DNA of 64,000 nt from Linnemannia elongata (taxonomy: Eukaryota > Mortierellomycota > Mortierellomycetes > Mortierellales > Mortierellaceae): the NCBI GenBank assembly GCA_036320915.1, contig JAXBDG010000005.1, positions 434,001-498,000 of the forward strand, in the 5' to 3' direction. Positions 33,254-43,416 of this stretch are shown piece by piece. The position numbers and the translations under genes were made by a program. The stretch's first letter is position 1, and every line of letters starts with the position of its first letter. The notes under the pieces are model-generated. The model was not told where the DNA came from, did not search any database, and saw only the letters and a list, made by a program, of their open reading frames with translations.

Positions 33254-35920
33254 TCAAAAAGTACCCCGCCCCAAAAAAACATATTCGTCGGTGGTGTAAC
33301 TCCAACACTGTACAACCTTAGCTCCATAAGGTTCAAAGAACTCTTCCTGCTCCTCCTCCCACGTCTCATCCTCATACTCATGCATATAAGTATTCGTATA
33401 CTTCATTCCGACCTCGCTCTGTTGTTTCGCACTCATCCCCGAGATCTCGATCCGTGGACGCCTGACTGCGCGTGGCAATAACAGTCGTCTCGCAAGCGTG
33501 TTTTCCTTGATTTTCAGGAGGAAGGTCTTGAGGGTCGGGAATGACCATGCTTCCATTTGGAGGTGCTGGAGGTTTGGAGAGAGGATCCGGAGGAATTGGG
33601 AGAGGCAATCGTTGCCAAGCATCAACCATTTTCCGTGCAGATTCAACTTTTTGAGTTTAGGGAGAACAATTTGCTCTGGAGTCTTGTGCGGCGTGGGAGA
33701 TGGTAATGGTGAAGGTGGTGGAGAAGACGACACGTCGTTTGGTGTCGTCGAAGTTTGCAGGACCGGTACAATCAAGTCTGCCTCTAAGAGAATCTTGGTA
33801 TGAACTTCTCGTCCTGTCGATCGAATATCGAGAGTCAATGCCTCCAGAGCTGGGCATCCAAGTAACATCCTGAACTCGAATAACAGCGCAAACTCACTCG
33901 TCAGAACCAGCTCCGTCAAGAGGGGAAGGTTCCAATCCCAGGACCAATGAGGTCGCATTATCGATACTCTTGTGTCCTCCTCCTGGGAAGAATTGTTTCG
34001 AATGCCATAGGACCGCTTGAGCACTTCCAGTGGTGGAATAAACCCAACTCTTTGTCTCTCCCGATCTGTTGGTCTGTCAATCGACAATTCCAGACTTGTG
34101 AGCTTTGGTGTCGAAGAAAGTGTTGCAGGGTCGAAGGTGAGAGCGGGCCATCCGCTCAATCTCAGAGTTTGAAGTCTAGAAAGATCGGCGGGCTGGCAGG
34201 GTACGATATCCTGACAACTGTACTCCTTGGTATAGTCGGTCATCCGAAGGTGCGTCAGGTTGGGGCAGTAGGTCAGCACAAGAGGATCGATTATTAGTCG
34301 ATTCACGGCCATCTTCAGCTCCAGATGCGTCAATGCCAAGAGGTGGACCCAATCTCGACCGATATATAGGTGAACTTGATCGATTGTGCGTGCCTGGTAT
34401 GGCGTCGAGACTGTAAGTTGTCGGAGGGTCTGGCCGAACGCAAAGACAAGACTGTCAATGGCGCTGTTGTACTGAGTAGTGTGATTTGTTATGTTGTTGG
34501 TGGACGGATCAAGGAGGAGTGTGAGGTCGACTTGCTCGAGCGGAACCAATCCAGAATGACAAGTTCCCGGTGCCAGCAAAGATCCTTGTCCGTTGTGAAT
34601 GTTTCCTGCTGTAATGACCCTGCTAAGAATTTCCTCCCTTTCACGTCTCTCCTGAACGGCCCAGTCGAAAACATCATGTTGAGAGGTCGCAATCTCGAGA
34701 TACTTCAGACCACGACATCGCTCCAGCAAGGGCCGGTCGTCTAACATGGTCTTGATCCATGTTGCCGGCAGTTCCCGACCATTAATCCTCTGAACGTTCA
34801 TCACATTCGTTGCACCAGGATTCGCCTGGAACCTTGGCCAATTGTCCTGTCCGAGGTGGGTTGGTCTCGCGAGGGGAGGAATGATGCGGTAAATCTCTGC
34901 CTGCAACCCGTCGACGAACGCCTGGTCAGACCAGTGACTGTCACCCTCGAAGCAGATGACAGTCTTCAGACGACCAGGGAAGAGCCGAGCATGGCTCTGA
35001 ACAAACTGAACCACATCCTGTTGTATCGTCCTTTCAAGCTGCTCGGTCACGCCGTCCTCGTCATCCCCCCCGCTATCGTTGAACTCGTCCTCATAGATCT
35101 CGCGCAGCAAAAAATGGACCTTCTCCAAGTTCTTGAGCCGGTCAACGACGTCGATGTAATGCTTGATGTTGTACACACGGTGGATGGTCAAGGACTGTAA
35201 CTGTTCGAGGATAAAAAAACCTAAAGACCAGGGGACCTCGTGGTGGAGAATGGTGTGGTAGTAAAAGTGGACGCTCCTGGAATCGGAACGCCAGTTGTTG
35301 CTGAAGTCGGGTCCGAAGGGGTGAGTGTTATAGAGTTTGTTGAATTCGTCGCTCTTGGTGTACTCCTTCTGGGCGTGGGTGAGGGAGGTATCGAAGTTGT
35401 GTACCTGGCGACAATCCACCTCGACGTACGACGGTCGCATATCGAGGTGGCGAATCTGTGCGAGATAGTCCAGCGCCGTGTAGTAGCTGTCGTTGTTACC
35501 AGTGGTAGTGCCGGTGGTAGTAGCGATGGTTTTCGTGCTTGTTTTCGTTGTAAAAGGCGAAAAGAGTGAGAAGGTTGTCGAAAGACTGTTCCCGTTTTTT
35601 CTCTCATTCTGCTTCGTCGTCGTAGAAGGCGCAAGAGCAAGCGAGAGGGCGGTGGGTAGACTGGTGGAAGGGAGCCGACTGAGCAGCATGCGGACAAGCA
35701 ACTTTCCGCTCGAGATCTCCTTTGCGACTCCCATCTGCCGTGACCTAGTTGAATGAAAGTCCTTGCGGAAGGGGTCGCGGTAGAGGTATGGGAGGACGGT
35801 CGAGGAGAGGTACCTGTTGGTACGTAGGAGTGCTGCTAGGGAGGTGAGGTCGTTGCCATCGTCGAAGAGTTGGAGGATGATCTGAAGGCATTCCAGGGGT
35901 AGTCGTGAGAGTGGATCCAT
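33254..35920 (-). CDS. F-box/LRR-like protein, array gene A
   Basis: An 888-aa intronless gene. The start at 35920 (MDPLSRLPLECLQIIL) is chosen because it opens the F-box directly, as in the other array genes; the frame is open for 121 more codons upstream but these lack coding character. F-box about 1-48. Internal blocks seen in all members follow: EQLQSLTI..IKHYIDVVDRL, FVQSHARLFPGRL, LERCRGLKYLEI..FDWAVQERRE, and the signature WSWDWNLPLLTEL / EFALLFEFRMLLGCPALEAL. Between these are divergent leucine-rich strands that suggest an LRR solenoid. The C-terminus is acidic (YEDETWEEEQEEFFEPYG). F-box proteins recruit substrates to SCF ubiquitin ligases via Skp1; that role is by family. Confidence 0.85.
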   Translation of the reverse strand: MDPLSRLPLECLQIILQLFDDGNDLTSLAALLRTNRYLSSTVLPYLYRDPFRKDFHSTRSRQMGVAKEISSGKLLVRMLLSRLPSTSLPTALSLALAPSTTTKQNERKNGNSLSTTFSLFSPFTTKTSTKTIATTTGTTTGNNDSYYTALDYLAQIRHLDMRPSYVEVDCRQVHNFDTSLTHAQKEYTKSDEFNKLYNTHPFGPDFSNNWRSDSRSVHFYYHTILHHEVPWSLGFFILEQLQSLTIHRVYNIKHYIDVVDRLKNLEKVHFLLREIYEDEFNDSGGDDEDGVTEQLERTIQQDVVQFVQSHARLFPGRLKTVICFEGDSHWSDQAFVDGLQAEIYRIIPPLARPTHLGQDNWPRFQANPGATNVMNVQRINGRELPATWIKTMLDDRPLLERCRGLKYLEIATSQHDVFDWAVQERREREEILSRVITAGNIHNGQGSLLAPGTCHSGLVPLEQVDLTLLLDPSTNNITNHTTQYNSAIDSLVFAFGQTLRQLTVSTPYQARTIDQVHLYIGRDWVHLLALTHLELKMAVNRLIIDPLVLTYCPNLTHLRMTDYTKEYSCQDIVPCQPADLSRLQTLRLSGWPALTFDPATLSSTPKLTSLELSIDRPTDRERQRVGFIPPLEVLKRSYGIRNNSSQEEDTRVSIMRPHWSWDWNLPLLTELVLTSEFALLFEFRMLLGCPALEALTLDIRSTGREVHTKILLEADLIVPVLQTSTTPNDVSSSPPPSPLPSPTPHKTPEQIVLPKLKKLNLHGKWLMLGNDCLSQFLRILSPNLQHLQMEAWSFPTLKTFLLKIKENTLARRLLLPRAVRRPRIEISGMSAKQQSEVGMKYTNTYMHEYEDETWEEEQEEFFEPYGAKVVQCWSYTTDEYVFLGRGTF

Positions 35921-36719
35921 TGCGTGGATCTGAGTGATGTCCTTATTGTTAGAGAGAGGCAGAGGGTTATGGGAGTGAAAGTTGGAAGTGAAGGAGGAAA
36001 AAGAAAGGAAGAGAAGAGAAAAAGGAGGTTGTTGAGAAAAGACTGAAGGGATCAAATCGTCGTTGCTTGTTTTCTTTCTTGGCCTTGGGCTGGGGTATTC
36101 TATGCTGACTTCAAATTGTTTGTCATAGCTAGGAAGTGGGAGATTTCCAAAGGGTGTTTTGACCCTTCTTGCCCATCTTTTTCTTTTCAGTCCTTTTTCT
36201 CTTTGGTCTTTCTCTGTCTTTCGTTGTTTGTTTCTTTCAACAACACACACACACAACACAAACTGATTCTCCCATTCCATCACGCTCTTTCTTACTCTCT
36301 TTCATCCTTGAGTGCATCGGCTTCAAACCCCTCGTTACTCACTTTCCCTTTGATCGACTCATCCCAGCCTCGCCCAGAAAGCAAAGGTCTTTTGCAAAAG
36401 ACGCGTTTCCTCAGTAACAATAACAGCAACAGCGACAAGAAGATCAACAACACTCAAAAAATTCGCACATACATTACACTTCATACTTCGTCGCCCAACA
36501 ACTGCTCTATAAACAGCACAAACGGTGGCAACAAAACATCAAAAGACAACACGCGTCAACGCGAAGGTGCGTTCAAAGGAGCGCCCTTCTTCGCATGACA
36601 AATAAGAATCGCCCTCAAATAGACCTCTACTTATCCCTCTTCTCCTCTCCTCTCCTCCTCTCCTCCTCTCCTCGTTGAGACAGTTTGCACCATTCTAGTA
36701 GCCACCCCACAACGACTTG
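35921..36719. other. intergenic region upstream of array gene A
   Basis: Leader and promoter DNA of gene A on the - strand. CA- and CT-rich, with a TCCTC repeat near 36640-36670. No gene is supported. Confidence 0.4.
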
Positions 36720-37175
36720 ATTGCCAACAGTCGAACCAACACCCTAACCAATAAACACACACCACAAAAAAAACCTTCGCTTTACCTTTGTGTACGTACA
36801 CTGCAACTGAACTGTCCCTGACCAGTATAAAAACATCCAAGGCAGAAAAATTAACTATTTTGTTTCCTTTCCTCTACAGCTGTCCTTGCTTCCCTTCGAT
36901 ACCCATCTACCTCGCAGACCAAGTTCTAAAGCGCATTCTCCAAAGAATAATGTATGCCCATGCGGCATCAGATCGTCAAGAGAATGATGCTTCTTGCAAA
37001 CAAGAAGCGATTGCTAACGGTAATGTATATTGCTCACATCGACACTGCTAGTACTCTCAGCATGTCCGACTATCCTCTCGACCTATTGGATCCCCGCACC
37101 TCTAGCAGCGACAGCGCTAGCTGCACCGCTCGCATCAGGAAGCGAGACAAGTTCCGCGAGTTCTGCCCCCCTTTT
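36720..37175 (+). pseudogene. truncated 5' end of a third NACHT-family gene
   Basis: This stretch matches the leader and first codons of the NACHT gene at 2.4-2.95 kb. Shared parts are the CTTTACCTTTGTGTA donor region (36778-36793), the polypyrimidine/acceptor near 36880, the sequence GACACTGCTAGTACTCTCAGC, and an ATG at 37062 opening MSDYPLDLLDP (MSDHPLDQLDP in the intact gene). The match runs to KFREF near 37165 and then stops. A different frame ends at 37218. No NACHT, pentapeptide or WD40 sequence follows; instead the 3' end of array gene B begins on the opposite strand at 37264. The second leader intron has lost its donor. This is a relic. Confidence 0.8.
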
Positions 37176-37263
37176 TTTTATCCTCTCCGTTCCATTCGCG
37201 TACACAAATCAGGATGCTAGTAGACGCCATAGATCCCGTCTTTTATTTTTTGCTATTTTTTTT

Positions 37264-37707
37264 CTACATGAACATAAGGTGCCGCCTCGACGTGCGAATA
37301 TCACACATCACGTCCGGATCCCGAAGCAAGAAAAACCGCTTGTTATTTTTGAAATGAATCTTGAAATGCCACGCGATATCATTGCTCAGGACATAATCGT
37401 CATAAGGGTACAACCCCAACCGGACCTGTTCCTCCTCCGAAGGCGGTATTACGAGTGGGCACTTGGAGAAGTCAACGGTTGCGATGTGTTTGGCACGTTT
37501 TCGAAGTGCGTGGGCGATTGAGGAGGCAGAGAAGCCACTGCAATCTTTTAGGGTGATGTCGCGAATGTGGGGGAAAATATCGTGAAGGAGTAGAGGGATG
37601 ATAGAGTCGTCTATAATCCAGGGGCCGCGTAGTTTGAGGAATTGGAGAGATTGGGCGAAGATGTGGGGTCGTTTTTGTTTTCGTGCTCTTGTTGGGGTTG
37701 GAGAGGT

Positions 37708-37752
<45 letters not shown>

Positions 37753-39882
37753 GATGGATTCAGAGGAAGAAAAGTCGGCGAAGGTCAGGATTCGATCATG
37801 CCCACTTGTTTGGGAGTTAGACCTCATGTCTAATTTGAGTCGCTGAAGGGAGGGACATCCTTGGAGCATCCGGAACTGGAACCGATATGCAAACTCGTTT
37901 GTAAGACGCAGATCCGTCAAGCACGGTAAGTACCAGTCCCAAGTCCAAAGTGGACCGGCTCCATTACCACCGTAAAAAGAGAGCAGCTCCTCAACGGGTG
38001 GAATGAAAAAGGACCGTTGAATCCGATGATTGAGAGTAAGGCGCAATTGTCTGAGCTTGGTCGTGGTCGCCAGGGTGGCCGGATGAAAGGACAAGGCGGG
38101 CAGTCCTCGCAACTCCAAGATTTCCAGATTGTTGAGCTGGGCTGGGAGGGAGAGTGGGATTTCATGACAATGATAACTGCTTGTACTGTCGCTGAGGTTG
38201 ATGTGAACAAGCTCTGGGCATTGAGAGAACATGAAGGGGTCGAGCATCAGGTGAAATTTGAAGGCATCAATATCGAGGACTCGTAGGCGCATGTCGACCC
38301 ACCCGCGTCCAACGCGGAGGAAGGGACGATGAAACCCTGCGGGAGTGACAAAGTTTCGAGCGATAGGCCGTCCAACAGTCAGGGACCGAAGAGTGCTAGA
38401 GAAAGCGAATGCAATGTCATCGATTTCACGGTCGAACGATGACTCCGTCAGATACATGCTCTCTAAAGGTACCAGACGACCACGGTTTTGCTGTCGCGGG
38501 TGGAATTCCAGGCTAGAGCCCCCATTTTTCAAAGACAGGCCCACCAATCCAAGTCCTTCGTCGTCGTTGTGGTCATCGCTGTCGCCTGCGTCTACTGTCC
38601 CTTCAACGGTGACAAAGTCAAAGCCATCGAGCGACCTTCTCTCCTTCACGGCCCAGTCAAAGCTCCCTTCACCAAGCGAGCTCAAGGATATACTTCTCAA
38701 TCGACGACACCTCTGCAAGAACCGCGGCTCGGCAAGGACAACCTTCTTTAACCATCCATTAGAAGTCCAATCGACAATGTCTTGAACAAGACCGAGGTCT
38801 ACAGTCCGAACGTGCGCAAGGGTCGGCAGATAGTTGTCTTTGTTGAGGAGAGCCTGACCGGACGGAGGTGGTAAGGCTTGATAAATCTGCAACTGGATCC
38901 CCTCAGGAAAGTAATGGCAGATGTATGTTGCCCAAGTAAACGTATGGGAGGTCACAATCTTGAGACGGCCCGGGAAGAGTCGTACATGCTCTTTTACAAA
39001 CTGGACCATCGCCTGCATTGCTGCATCTCCGCGCATACTCGATGGCGTGTAGTTATACCGACCCCCCGACACATAGATCTCATCCTGAAAGAAACAGAGT
39101 CTTTCCAGACGTCCAAATCGCTCGATCACAGCTCGGTACCGGCCAATATCCGACAGAGGTAGGGTCAACGACTCGAGCTGGTCAAGAATAAGGCTTGCAA
39201 GTGCCCAAGTCGCCTCACGCAACAGAATAACTCTATGAAGATGGTAAAAGGTTTGATCCTTTCTATTGTCACCCCAGTTACCCACATAGATGTAGGGGGG
39301 AACTACGACGTCGTCCAATTGACACTGGCGCTGGAGGTCATCCTTGTGTTCTTTGCGGTAGGCTTCTTCTTCCGATGAGAAAGGCTCACTGGTCGGCCAA
39401 TAAACTTGTTCTCGTCTTAACTTGTAGTCAGTGTGGTTGATGTGGTTGATATGACGAACATAACGGAGGTAGTTGAACTGTGTCAAGGCGGAAGGGGAAG
39501 GGAGGAAGGTTGGGAGGAACTGTCTGAGGTGCATGGCAAGAATTGGATGGACTGTAGCAGTAGTTGTGGAGTCGGTGGTGGTGGTGGTGGTGGTGGTTGC
39601 TGTAGCTGTTGCGGCGGTAGTGGGGTCGGGGAGGGTGTTGTTGCAGTTGGTGCTACTGCAGGCGAGTAGCGTCCGAGCGAGCAAGGACATATTGATTGAA
39701 TTTGTAATTTCGTGGCCATTGAAGGGGTCGTTGTAAAGAAAGGGAAGGGTGACGGTGGCGAAGTACCAGTTGACACGAATGAGCGCATTGAGGGTTGAGA
39801 GTGATTTTTTGCCCTTGTCATTATGTATGTGTTGAAGAATTCGTTGCAAGCATTCGAGGGGTAGTTGTGTCAGAGAGTCCAT
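37264..39882 (-). CDS. F-box/LRR-like protein, array gene B
   Basis: An 872-aa intronless gene starting at 39882 (MDSLTQLPLECLQRIL). F-box about 1-50. Conserved blocks: LDQLESLTLPLSDIGRYRAV, FVKEHVRLFPGRL, LQRCRRLRSISL..SFDWAVKERR, and the signature WTWDWYLPCLTDL / EFAYRFQFRMLQGCPSLQRL. A Thr run near residue 100 and an Asn run of ten near 715 (nt 37705-37740) are encoded by triplet repeats. The C-terminal part has one more clear LRR-like unit (LQFLKLRGPWIIDDS). Expected role: SCF substrate adaptor. Its 3' end lies within 100 bases of the NACHT relic. Confidence 0.85.
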
Positions 39883-40264
39883 CTCTTTGGTGAGGTATGA
39901 ATGAGAGATATGCTAAATGTAAAGATGAGTGCGAATGGGTGAATAGGTGAATAGCGGAAGGATAACGTAGAAGGTGAAGCAGAGAGAAGAGAGAAGATTT
40001 TCGAGACCAAGAAAAGAGAGAGAAAAAAAAAAATAAGAGCCAGGGCTTGTGTTGTTCTTTGTTCTTCGTTATCTTTCTTTGCCCTCTTCTGCTTTCCATA
40101 TGTAAACCCGCTGCGGACGGACGAAGGAGGCGCCATCTGCAAAGCCCCCAGGCAAGCCTCCTTTTTCCTCTCTCTCAAGCACACACTTGCATACATGCAA
40201 GCATTTACAAACGGAGAACGCCAAGCACCGACAATGCTTTTTTTATTTCTTTCTCAGCTACTGT
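39883..40264. other. intergenic region between array genes B and C
   Basis: Short spacer holding the upstream region of B and the 3' end of C. No gene seen. Confidence 0.4.
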
Positions 40265-42832
40265 TTACGAAGGATATACTCCTTGTTCAAACAAAAAACG
40301 TGTCCTCAAAGCCCGGGGATCTTTCCTGTACTTCTTCGACCGACGATACACCCCCAACTCATCTCGTTCTTCCTCCAAAGGCTCCACCAGATCCGTCCTC
40401 ATCAACCATACATGTCCCGCAGTCGTCCTAATCGCTTTCGTAAACGCACCCACTCCAACACCACTCCACCCTCTCGCAACCAAACGATGGAGTTTAGGGA
40501 ACATCAGTCCTAGAAACTGAGGCAGGACGACCATCGGATCATCGATCTCCCAAGAGCCATTCATGTACAACTTCCGGAGGTTCGGGGCTACAATGCGCTT
40601 CTGAGATCCACCGTCTACGCTAGAAATAAACAAGTCAGACTTGCGAATAATTCGAGTGTGATGGCCATGCTCGGTCCGCATGTGCAGGCGCAATGTCTCC
40701 AAGCCTGGACAGCCGTGAAGCATCTTGAACTCGAAAAGGTATGCAAACTCAGAGGTGAGCTGCATATCTGTCAGACGTGGCAGATCCCAGTCCCAGGTCC
40801 ATTGGGGTCGAACGGTCCTTGGGGTCGCCGCTTGAGAAGCCTCCTCTCCATCTTCAACACCATTATCATCATCATTCCTGTCCTCCCTCCTGTCATCGTC
40901 ACCTTCAAGGCTATAGGATCTCTTCAGCTCCTCAACGGGTGGAATAAAGCAAATTTCGGTCCGCCTCATAGTCAGCTTGAGAGTTACTAGGTTCTTCATG
41001 GACTCGAATGAGACCGGGTGGAATGTCAATGCTGGCCAGCCCCTCAGATACAACGATGTAGTCTCTGGTAGTGTGGCTGGGAGGCAAGGGATAATATCGC
41101 TGCAGCTGTAGGAGATAGTCTCATCAAAGATATCGGCAAAGCGGAGCGAGGGACACTTCGAGAACAGCGCTGGGTCCAGGACCAGTCTATGTCTTGGGGC
41201 ACGGAGGACGAGACTATTTAAGACCGGGAGCTCGATCCAATCTTGCCCGAGATGAATTGTCGCCGAGCCTTGGGTCGATCCTAATAGGGTTTCGATCCGA
41301 AGGTTTTTCAATGTATCGCTGAAGGCATATGTAATGGCATCCAGGTCGGTGCAGGGGAGGGTGCATGCATGGAGAGTGGCACTTTCAAGCGGGATAAGGC
41401 CGTGTGTCAAGTAGGCCGGTAGGGGAGGCAGGCAGGACGATATGGAATCTTGGTCACAGCAAAGACCCCTGTTGATACTACTGCTGCTGCTGTCTCTGAT
41501 GCTGGTAGTTATTGGAGTGCCAGGAGTAAGACAGCGACCAATGACTAAACCTTGACCAAGAGCACTCTGCAAGTCATTTTTTTCCTGAACGGCCCAATCA
41601 AAGCTACCAGCAGGCAAAGAAGGAATAACGATCTTCTTCAAGGCCCGACATCGCTGTAATATTTCCAGTTGATCGACGCCCTGAGGTAAGTGGTGGAATG
41701 CCTGGACATGCGAGAGATCCGTAGTCTGAAGGTGGAAAGCAATCCGTGACCAGTTGTTCCGAGAAATAATGAGCGGTTTGAGAGGAGGGGGAAGAAGCTG
41801 AAAGATCGAAGCGCTGTCGAAATCAGCAGGGACATATTGACCACCGACATAGTCTGGCCTTGGCTGAGAACTGGTAACCTCCTTGAGGCGACCTCCCGGG
41901 AATCGTTGTGTATGACTTTTGACCAATTGCTCCACATCCTTCATCGCCTCGGTCTTGCACGGCTTCTCTCTACTACCAGGTTGTCCATGCCCACAACTGT
42001 AACACTCAAAGACCAAGTCGACCATGACATGAATGCGTTCCAAATTTTCAAGCCGATCGACCACCTCGACGTACCGACGGACATCAGAGAACGGGATGGT
42101 TAGAGATTCCAGTTGCTCGAAGATGGGTGTTGCAAGAGCCCAAATTGCTTCTCGGTCGACCAGAATCGGATAGAAAAGTGGGGCTGCAATCTCGGGGTTG
42201 GTGTGCTTATAACAATGCCTTTCCATGGCAGACAGCGGGTAGATGCTCCAGACCTCGGGTGAGTGGATGTACTGCAGCTGGTCGGCGGAGTATTCTCTTT
42301 CGTCCTGAGAGTTGTACCAGCCGATGCTGTGTTTCATGAACGACCATCTTATCAGATAAATATGGCGAACGTATTTGAGAAAGTCACGTTGAGGTGGAGT
42401 GGGTGCAATGGTGAGAAGAGCTGCATCCGGGTTGACAAGGACGGTGGTATCATCTTTAGTAGAAGAAGGTATGATGTTGTCCGAGGCGGTAGAGCCGGTG
42501 CTATCGGAAGTTTCAGCATCCAGTTCCAAGACCAGCGCTCGATGAAGTGGGGGGCGATGTTGAGCCGCAGCACCAATGCTGCTACTTCCGTTGAGCAACA
42601 GAGTGCGGAGAAGAGCACGGACACGATGATGCCGTGTTGTATTATAACCTGTCAACCATTCAATGATTCGAAGTGGGTCGTCGTACAGATAAGGGAGTGC
42701 GACCTTGGCGATATATTGGTTGGTACGGCAGAGAGAGGCCAGCGTGGGGAGGGAGACTGAGCAGTGGAAGGTGGTTATGCTTTGTATGATGTGCTCTAAG
42801 CATTCTACTGGTAGAATAGAGAGGGGATCCAT
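40265..42832 (-). CDS. F-box/LRR-like protein, array gene C
   Basis: An 855-aa intronless gene starting at 42832 (MDPLSILPVECLEHIIQSI). F-box about 1-48. Conserved blocks: FEQLESLTIPFSDVRRYVEV, LVKSHTQRFPGGRL, LQRCRALKKIVI..SFDWAVQEKND, and the signature WTWDWDLPRLTDM / EFAYLFEFKMLHGCPGLETL. A Cys/His-containing insert (ECYSCGHGQPGSREKPC) near residue 275 is absent from the other members. It might bind metal, but this is a guess. The acidic variable insert before the signature (DDDRREDRNDDDNG) matches the position of the inserts in its neighbours. Divergent with gene D. Confidence 0.85.
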   Translation of the reverse strand: MDPLSILPVECLEHIIQSITTFHCSVSLPTLASLCRTNQYIAKVALPYLYDDPLRIIEWLTGYNTTRHHRVRALLRTLLLNGSSSIGAAAQHRPPLHRALVLELDAETSDSTGSTASDNIIPSSTKDDTTVLVNPDAALLTIAPTPPQRDFLKYVRHIYLIRWSFMKHSIGWYNSQDEREYSADQLQYIHSPEVWSIYPLSAMERHCYKHTNPEIAAPLFYPILVDREAIWALATPIFEQLESLTIPFSDVRRYVEVVDRLENLERIHVMVDLVFECYSCGHGQPGSREKPCKTEAMKDVEQLVKSHTQRFPGGRLKEVTSSQPRPDYVGGQYVPADFDSASIFQLLPPPLKPLIISRNNWSRIAFHLQTTDLSHVQAFHHLPQGVDQLEILQRCRALKKIVIPSLPAGSFDWAVQEKNDLQSALGQGLVIGRCLTPGTPITTSIRDSSSSSINRGLCCDQDSISSCLPPLPAYLTHGLIPLESATLHACTLPCTDLDAITYAFSDTLKNLRIETLLGSTQGSATIHLGQDWIELPVLNSLVLRAPRHRLVLDPALFSKCPSLRFADIFDETISYSCSDIIPCLPATLPETTSLYLRGWPALTFHPVSFESMKNLVTLKLTMRRTEICFIPPVEELKRSYSLEGDDDRREDRNDDDNGVEDGEEASQAATPRTVRPQWTWDWDLPRLTDMQLTSEFAYLFEFKMLHGCPGLETLRLHMRTEHGHHTRIIRKSDLFISSVDGGSQKRIVAPNLRKLYMNGSWEIDDPMVVLPQFLGLMFPKLHRLVARGWSGVGVGAFTKAIRTTAGHVWLMRTDLVEPLEEERDELGVYRRSKKYRKDPRALRTRFLFEQGVYPS

Positions 42833-43416
42833 GTTTGTTGCGTGAGCGAGTGAGGGGGCGGAGGGAGAGGAGTTGGAGGGATGAGTGTTTGGAGATGGAA
42901 GAGGAAGTGGTATGCAATGCGATGTAGAGACGATGAAGTAATGTGTGCGACTAATGAATGCCGTGTGTGTGATTTATTAGGTTAGAGCGCGTGGGAGTGG
43001 TGGCACGGCGTGTCTTATGAACATTGTACGTGTCCGCAAAATAAATCGCCCGTAAGGGACGGGGTGAGTGATATTACACCGATTAGAACGGCGATGGCAA
43101 CCTGTTTCTAAACGCCACCAACTTTTGGTGTTCAGTTTCACTTGTTCGCGTCTTGTCAATGGTCATGCTATTATACAGGTATGGTGACGAGAGGCTGCCT
43201 TCTTAACTAGCCCAGCGACAAAGACAACGAATGTGCATATGGAAAGGCCCTTCCACACCCACACCGCACGCCCCTTCGCCAATGGTTCTTTTTTCTGTGG
43301 CTGGGGTTGGAATTATTAGAAGAGCAATGCCTTCTCTTCACTCTGCTTCCTTCGCACCTACAATCATGTCTGCCCGTCAACATCCTGCCATCTCTCCTTT
43401 CAATTCACATAGGACA
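42833..43416. promoter_or_regulatory. bidirectional promoter region of array genes C and D
   Basis: The 584 bases between divergent starts hold both upstream regions. A 17-base string at 43111-43127 (AACGCCACCAACTTTTG) recurs with one change at 15622-15638. No clear TATA box. Confidence 0.4.

Noticed and set aside
35921..36283. 121-codon in-frame extension of array gene A
   Set aside because: It is leader-like in composition, absent from sister genes, and would place the F-box far from the N-terminus.
43231..43416. Earlier ATG for array gene D
   Set aside because: The frame is open, but the other array genes start at MDPLS or its equivalent, and the extra 62 residues have no shared feature.
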